A DNA stretch of 64,000 bases from Lepisosteus oculatus (lineage: Eukaryota; Chordata; Actinopteri; Semionotiformes; Lepisosteidae). This document shows positions 57,886 to 64,000 of this stretch, one piece after another (the stretch's first letter is position 1; every line of letters begins with the position of its first letter). Position numbers and translations under genes: made by a program. The DNA lies in NCBI RefSeq assembly GCF_040954835.1, contig NC_090703.1, positions 19,853,444 through 19,917,443 on the forward strand, given 5' to 3'. Under the pieces are notes generated by a model. That model was given only the letters and a program-made list of their open reading frames with translations, was not told the DNA's origin and made no database searches.

Positions 57886-60800
57886 TACCATTTATTATAC
57901 CACAGCATTTTTATAGACCTTCAATTGCAACATGTCTTCAGCTTTTCTTTCACACTGTTGCTTGCAGATTTCAAATGTTTCACTGTCGTTGTTCATCTTG
58001 AAACTCTACATAAATTATTATTATAATACAATAATTAAAAGAAAGTTTTCCAGTGTTCACAGATTAAACCAAGCCAGTGTAGCAAGGAAGAGAATTAAAA
58101 TGGACATAAACTTGTTTATTTCGAGGTATTTTAATGACTATACAAAATAGAGCCTGTCAATTGGGAAACTCATTTTACATTTAAAAAACACCACAAACAG
58201 GACGGTTAGAAAGCCACTCACATTTCTACTGTAAATCCTTGAAATGGTCACGCAATACAAGCAATAATTACACAGGAAAAATGGTATGGCTTGCCGTTTT
58301 CTTCACTGTTCTTGCTAGTAAATTACAAGGAATATCATTTATTGACTGCAATTATCAAAAAAATATCTGCCAAAAAAATGTAAACATCACACAAGTCCAT
58401 GGCCAACTGCCAATACATAGTTAGCTAAGCAGACAATATAAAAATAAAACTTTTAAAGTTCTTAGAAAAATAGACTTTTTTCAGATCCAGTAAGAGATCG
58501 TCAGATCACACATACACATGAGGAAGAATTAGAGATTCATGCAATGATTTCATGCATTGACTCTGATAGTTCCATTTCCTTCAAACACCGTAGATGCCGT
58601 ATACTGTATTTAGCATGGTTTCCTGCAAGGTTAAGGAGGAGGCTGTTTTGTATTTCATCAACAAAGTTTGTTTTATGCAAATATAGTAATAGCATAAGAA
58701 AATCTGCACACAATGAATCTATGGTACTCCCTTAAAACCCATTCATGCATAGGGTTGGCATTTACTCTCAGTTAAAGTGAAAGAGACTAGCATTTTAAAA
58801 TTCAAGCAGCTTTACTTTTGAGCTTCAAGGAGAATCAGTAATGGGATAGCAATTTCAGCTACTGTACATTATACAGCATTCCCATTTTCAGTAATAGTTT
58901 ATGAGGTGGATGTATACTGTTTTAATGTAAGCTTCAAATTGCACTGTAGACTATAGAATTGTAATTAAATGGTCCATGTTATTAACACTTACTGTACATG
59001 TTTCACACTGAACTTCACCACGTTATGGAGAAAAAAAGAGGTATTTAAGATGCAGCTGATAACCTTACTTGCATAACAGGGAGAATCATTGACAAGCTTT
59101 ACACCAGGACAAAGTTATAAAAATGTGTCACTCTCTATAATGTTTTTGAGAGTTAATGAGGGGCCTGAGGGCATATTCCCATAACATTAATCCACAGTTT
59201 AGCAATTTCCTTTTCCTATGACTGATGCACCTCGGACCTTCCACCCATTTTAACAAAGTATTTTCCAAAGGTTGGCAATCGCCATATATTCCTCGACTTC
59301 CAAGAGTCTGAGAGACTTTAAAGCTTTGCAAATTCTTCTTCACAGTGCGCTAGACTGACATTGCAGTACATTATAACTGCATCTCTGATGAATGTTTCCT
59401 CTTTTGCAACAAGCTGCTGTTACTGATGAGGAAGTATGATGGCAACCGACAGTTCTCCTTTCACTGGGAAAGCCGTGTAACATGTGTTGCCTGATACATC
59501 ATGGTAATCTACTTATTTAAGCAGTTACAATTTGGTAACAACTTAAGTATAAAAATGAAAAGAATTTTTAAAAATAAAAATGAAAAGGATGTTATCCAGT
59601 GTTCACAGATTAAACTGACACCCTGAAGTACAAGGAGAAAACTGAAACATCAGGCAATCAGGTAGCAATACTAAGCAGCCTGCAAAGCCTGGAAAACTGA
59701 CTTAAGTCTAAATCTGATTTGTCTTCCACAAGTTTTGTGTTTTACATTCAGTGATGTGCAGGGATCGCTTTCATGCTGCCAAAAGAAGGATTTTAATTAG
59801 ATGTATTATAAGAGATTATTTATACTGCATATGAGATAATACACCATATTTATTTTTTCATCCAGTGAGTCCAAATAAGACAATAATCGATAATATAATC
59901 ATTGCCTATCCCCAACTCAAATGTCAGTATCTGTTAAATGTACAGTATAGTTCCTAATATAAAACCATATTTAATAAAACAGTAGTCTGCTCCTGTTCAG
60001 AGAGGCAAATACACTGGTGAATTTGGAGTTACTATACAGAGAAGAATGAGTGATATTGTTCTTTGCCCAGGCTTTGTTATGAATCATGGCAGTAAAGCAG
60101 GCAGTGGTTCACTGTAAACATTAATAGCAGTATTGTAGACAGAAACAGTTATGAACATCAGTCAAGAGAGACAGTTATGAACATTTTTGTTTGGATTTTC
60201 CAATTCTTTATGATGTTTTTGTTTCTCGGATGCCCGTGGTTTCTCCCGGCTTAAAAAGCATTTCCCAGGTTTTACATGAAATGATACGTCTGGGGAAAAA
60301 ACACACTGTTAGATATTTTTATGGGATTAGACTCCCTGAGGTTTCAAGTCTGTCGCACGTGGAAGACCTTTCCTCCCAAAGAAACATCATGGATGGTCAG
60401 CATGTTTCAAATCAATGAGTTTCACAAAGAGCTCTCCTGTCTCAGAATGGAATGTACCTTCCTGACAGAATTCCAAGCAGCAGGAATGAGTCAGTTATTC
60501 ATCAGTTCCCATATGATTATGATATGAATGTGGTCTGTGATGTCAAAAACTGACAATATTACATATCGATAAGAGTTTAGACTTGCAGTTTCATTTATCT
60601 TTTTCCTCCCCATCTAAAGCCAAAACATTTTCTGAGTTGAACTTCAAGAGAAAGCCAAATTAAAAAAATTCAGTTGTTTTTCCCCTGAATAAGACTTGAG
60701 TCCAGCTTTTAAACGAAGGACACAAGAGAGCCAGTCAATGCACACAGAGGCCAAAAGATTCTTGCAGTTCTTAAAATGTGAAGGCAGATTGTTTTACCTG

Positions 60801-61032
60801 AATTGAAAATAACATCTCTGCTGATAATTTTATCTGTCTGCCCACATGTTCTGAGGCATTAACTATTTCCTTCAAATGTTCTCGCTAAACATTAGAAGTT
60901 CCCTGAGAAAAGAAGTTCAACACCAGCAAACAGAAAACAAACACATCTCGAGCACACATCTCTGCAAGTGAAGATTTTGTAAAAAAACAAGCCTCTTCTT
61001 GTTTGTAACTGTGTCCTTGTGTTCTCTGGTGC
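57886..61032. other. Intergenic DNA and probable gpr68 3' UTR
   Basis: No gene recognised. A 21-bp sequence (TCCAGTGTTCACAGATTAAA plus C) occurs at 58049-58069 and 59595-59615, suggesting an old repeat. A 14-bp direct repeat (ACAGTTATGAACAT) lies near 60147 and 60170. The gpr68 3' end is not resolved. Confidence 0.5.
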
Positions 61033-62085
61033 TTAAGCACCCTCTTTAGTATTTAATAATATTATACCAGACGCTCCATTCTCATGTGGTGTGTGGGTGT
61101 CACTGAAGTCTGTGGTGCCTTCCCTTTTGCAGCAGAAGAGTTGGGTACAGAACCCTTTCACCCATTGCATGTCCCTCTGAGCATGTTCACTGACAAAACA
61201 GTAAAGCACAGGGTCTGCCAGGCAGTTGAAACTGGTCAGCATCAAGGAAAAATGATAGTAGTTGAAGATCATATCAATAAAATCGCAGTTCGTCTCAAAA
61301 ATTGTCCGAACCAACAGGAAGATGTGGTAGGGAGAGAAAGAGCACAGGAATATCAAAATTGTACTGCTAACAAGGTGTCTGATGCGGCTTTTCTGAGAGG
61401 TCTGGGTGCCAGTACTCTTGTTCACTGCCATCAGCACTCTGCAGTAACTCCAGGAGAGCATCCCAAGGGGGAAGAGGAAACCGATGAAGAAGCGGTAGTA
61501 GTTCACTGGCTTTTCCCAAGACCTCATAGGGTAGTGCTCGAAGCAAATGGAGTGATTGGTTTTGTCTGTGCTCAGCTCTTTCCTGAAAAAGAATGCCATG
61601 CTAATGCCAATCTCCTTGATCCAGATGAAGATGCTGGCCAGAGCTGCGGCCTTCATGGTCCGGAGGCAAGAGAAGCGAAAGGGATGTACCACCGCTAAGT
61701 AGCGGTCAAGCGAGATGCAGCAAAGAAACCCGATGCTGATGTAGATGTTCTCATACAGCAGAAACCCACACACCTTGCATAGCCACTCATTGTGTCTCCA
61801 GTCGTCCCCCAGAAAAATGTACTGTAGCCATAAGGGCAGGGAGGACAGGTACAGCAGATCGGAGACAGTTAAGTTGATCAGATAGATTCCCAGCTCATTT
61901 CTGGCCTTGAGCTGTTGCCAAGCATGATATAATGAATAAAGATTTGTGGGCAACCCAATTATTAGGACAAGGATGTACACCCAAGAGAACAGATATTGGT
62001 GAATGTCATGCTTATTGGTACAGTTAATTAAATCGTCTTGCGACATGTTCTTCTGTTCAGTTGTATTATTGAAATTCAGAGCCAT
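61033..62085 (-). CDS. gpr68: Proton-sensing GPCR GPR68/OGR1
   Basis: A single open frame from ATG at 62085 to TAA at 61033-61035 encodes 350 residues. Seven hydrophobic segments fit a class A receptor: roughly residues 32-53, 66-90, 103-125, 145-165, 196-218, 236-259 and 275-297. Motifs include NCT and NNTT glycosylation sites, RNELGIYLINLTVSD, LLYENIYISIGFLCCIS, DRYLAVVHP, Cys103 and Cys181 for the conserved disulfide, and DPVLY in TM7. Comparison with remembered human GPR68 favours it over GPR4, GPR65 and GPR132. Proton-linked His26, His29, His178 and His278 and the acidic triad Asp76, Glu158, Asp291 line up with human residues offset by nine; human His84 is Gly93 here. An in-frame ATG at 62046 would leave a start closer to the human one. 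A likely acceptor (TTTTACAG, exon edge 62166) upstream implies a separate 5' UTR exon, as in many GPCR genes. Confidence 0.88.
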   Translation of the reverse strand: MALNFNNTTEQKNMSQDDLINCTNKHDIHQYLFSWVYILVLIIGLPTNLYSLYHAWQQLKARNELGIYLINLTVSDLLYLSSLPLWLQYIFLGDDWRHNEWLCKVCGFLLYENIYISIGFLCCISLDRYLAVVHPFRFSCLRTMKAAALASIFIWIKEIGISMAFFFRKELSTDKTNHSICFEHYPMRSWEKPVNYYRFFIGFLFPLGMLSWSYCRVLMAVNKSTGTQTSQKSRIRHLVSSTILIFLCSFSPYHIFLLVRTIFETNCDFIDMIFNYYHFSLMLTSFNCLADPVLYCFVSEHAQRDMQWVKGFCTQLFCCKREGTTDFSDTHTPHENGASGIILLNTKEGA

Positions 62086-62092
62086 AAGGGTC

Positions 62093-62155
62093 TCAGCGCT
62101 GACCAGCAGTTTTAAATGGCTTTCTTCCCAAATAAAAGTCAATCTTGACTCCCAT
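62093..62155 (-). other. Possible upstream ORF in the gpr68 5' UTR
   Basis: If the splice acceptor with exon edge at 62166 is used, the first ATG of the exon (62155) opens a 20-codon frame ending in TGA at 62093-62095, just before the receptor ATG. Such an ORF could lower translation of the receptor. It rests on an unproven splice site. Confidence 0.3.
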
Positions 62156-62166
62156 TCCAGGGGATT

Positions 62167-63392
62167 CTGTAAAAGACAAGAAAATATTAAAGATACCATC
62201 AAGCTTATTAAAATTGGACTGCAAATACAAAACATCTGTACTACATGAAAGTTTCAACAGTTACCTTGCAATGAGGTGTGAGTCATAATGACATTACTCA
62301 TGCTTTTGCTTTTTCAACCATTTCAACAACAAAATCCTGATTTTTAAAGGAACGGTAAAGGGGTATAAATATTAAGATATTAGCATCAGTAAGGTTTAGT
62401 TTGCATTGCTTTATACAACCATTGGTGTTTTGTTCTGCAGTTATTGCCACACCTGGCAGTGTACATGGTGGTCAGCACAAAACCTTCATCACTAAAGAGG
62501 GCTGGGCTCCAATGCTGGAAAGTGGAGAAAGAGAACTCAGGTCTTCCCCCAGCATAGATGAAGGAACGAAGGTGTGATTTTATTGATATGCAGAGTACCG
62601 TTAATTGTTAACATGTTAATTGGCTCCTGTCTAGGTTTTGATTGATTTTCAACAGGCTTGGCATTCAACAGGTTAAATCAGTTCATCACCTGTGCCCCAT
62701 CAACTCTCTCATTCAAAATGATGCCAAAAAAGCATTTAGTCAATACCCAAAATCTGTATACATTATTTTTTTTGTAAAAACATCAAAAATCCATGTGAAC
62801 AATGTTTCTTTCAATGCTCAGTACATTTTCTTACTAAAATAAATCTTAGCATTCAAAATCATATTTCATGTAAAACCTAACAATTCAAAGATGTTTTTAG
62901 AAGGCACATATTGCCCAGTTATTTCACATTTTCCTCCATTAACTAAAAAAAGGAAGTGAACTACTTTTTGGGGCTTCTACAATCACTTCAGTGCTATGAA
63001 TCAAAATGACAAAGAGATTAAACAAAACACAACTCTAAAGCATTTAAATGGCATTCCTAAAAAGATAAAAAGATCATGTTGTATTTGAAATGTATCCTGA
63101 CACAAAGTGCTGAAGACCTTTAATGTATATTAAATAAATATACAGAGCCTGTACTTTTTCAGTGTTTCCTTTTTCACTTCACATGAAATGACCTGCAAAG
63201 CAAGCGCCTCTTTCATGATAAAACCGCACACAACACATTCATTTCAATGAACGTCGGTTTACATTGAAACAGATTTTTTTCTGGTTTCTCAACAGTGTGC
63301 TTTGGGCTAGAGATTGCAGTACCAAAAAAAGCATGCCAACCATATTTCACGTTTTACAGCATTTTCAAGGAAAGTTGTTAGTAATAATTAAT
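62167..63392. other. Upstream of gpr68 coding exon (intron or promoter)
   Basis: No coding features. Probably the intron between a 5' UTR exon and the coding exon of gpr68. Confidence 0.45.
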
Positions 63393-63892
63393 TAGACTTA
63401 CTGTATATAGTGCTTTTCTGGACACTCCCCTCAAAGCACTTTACAGGTAATGGGGACTCCCCTCCACCTCCCCCAACACCAATGTGCAACACCCAGCTCG
63501 ATGATGTGACGGCAGCCATAGTGCACCAGAACCCTCACCACACATCAGCTATCATTGGGGCAGAGAACAGAGTGATAAAGCCAATTCTGAGATGGGGATT
63601 ATTAGGAGATCATGATTGGTTACAACCTTACTCTTTTCGATTAACACCCTGGGATTTTTAATGACCACAGAGAGTCAGGACTTCAGTTTTACATCTCCTC
63701 CGAAGGACATCGCTTTTTTACAGGACATTATGACCCACATAGACAGCAGGGTGAGCACCCCCTGCTGGCCCCACTAACACCTCTTCCAACAGCAACCTTA
63801 GTTTTTCCCAGGAGGTCTCCTATCCAGGTACTGACCAGACTCACACCTGCTTAGGTTCAGTGTGTGTTGCAGGGTTACATGGCTGCTGGCTA
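63393..63892 (-). mobile_element. 5S-rRNA-derived SINE (SINE3-like), copy 2
   Basis: This is the same family and orientation as the copy at 46045: a 5S-like head (GGTCAGTACCTGGATAGGAG on the minus strand), a shared body (CTGGGATTTTTAATGACCAC and GCCCCACTAACACCTCTTCC on the plus strand) and an L2-like tail ending near 63395. It lies upstream of gpr68. Confidence 0.8.
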
Positions 63893-64000
63893 TAAGTTCC
63901 TTGTGTATGTTCAAAATATAAATTGAAATTGAACAAGATTCTTAAAAACCAAGGAACACATATTTGTTCATGCAGCAAACAAAGATCATATAAAAGAATC

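Noticed and set aside
61084..61698. A 204-codon plus-strand frame
   Set aside because: Lies fully antisense to gpr68, whose motifs are unmistakable; the product shows no domain.
62086..62235. N-terminal extension of gpr68 to 400 residues
   Set aside because: The extra 50 residues cross a likely splice acceptor at 62167-62170 and have no counterpart in known GPR68 proteins.

Overview
The window is nuclear DNA from a vertebrate, most probably a ray-finned fish. It is AT-rich, its genes have many short exons with GT-AG introns, and its repeats are typical of fish genomes: V-SINE-like and 5S-rRNA-derived SINEs, an L2-type LINE, a Penelope-like retroelement and a Tc1-type MITE. Retention of ahnak2 and several dispersed PLE tails would suit an early-branching ray-finned fish such as a gar or bowfin, but the sequence alone does not fix the species.

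Three protein-coding genes are supported. (1) ahnak2, plus strand, at least 11165-35216. The first coding exon is not visible and probably lies upstream of the window. Three short exons and a two-exon PDZ-like domain lead into one 19.9-kb terminal exon. That exon holds an in-frame tandem array with a period of exactly 1110 bp (370 codons). (2) dglucy (mitochondrial D-glutamate cyclase), plus strand, 41573-54409, reconstructed here as 11 coding exons totalling 584 residues. (3) gpr68 (proton-sensing class A GPCR), minus strand, 61033-62085, tail-to-tail with dglucy. The dglucy/gpr68 pair matches human 14q32.11. Human AHNAK2 also lies on chromosome 14, but far away at 14q32.33.

Layout: 1-11164 has no recognisable exon and is ahnak2 intron 1 or upstream DNA, with an old PLE remnant (about 8640-9150) and a PLE tail (about 10358-10480). 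11165-35216 is ahnak2. 35217-41560 is intergenic and contains a broken Penelope-like element (about 38376-40690) followed by an inverted copy of its tail. 41573-54409 is dglucy, whose introns carry a 28S rRNA fragment, an L2 LINE end and SINEs derived from 5S rRNA and tRNA. 54410-61032 is intergenic with one Tc1-type MITE. 61033-62166 is gpr68, followed by upstream sequence and a second 5S-derived SINE at 63393-63892.

The most notable points are: the ahnak2 array with 13 length-identical units and a nested 2220-bp duplication; the apparent absence from dglucy of the exon that should carry the conserved Gly-Asp-Gly-Gly-Asn-Glu motif; a GC-AG intron in dglucy; a 28S rRNA fragment inside a dglucy intron; and a SINE/LINE pair sharing a 3' tail. 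I saw no wholly new system. The three genes have no obvious shared pathway and look like linked neighbours rather than a functional cluster.
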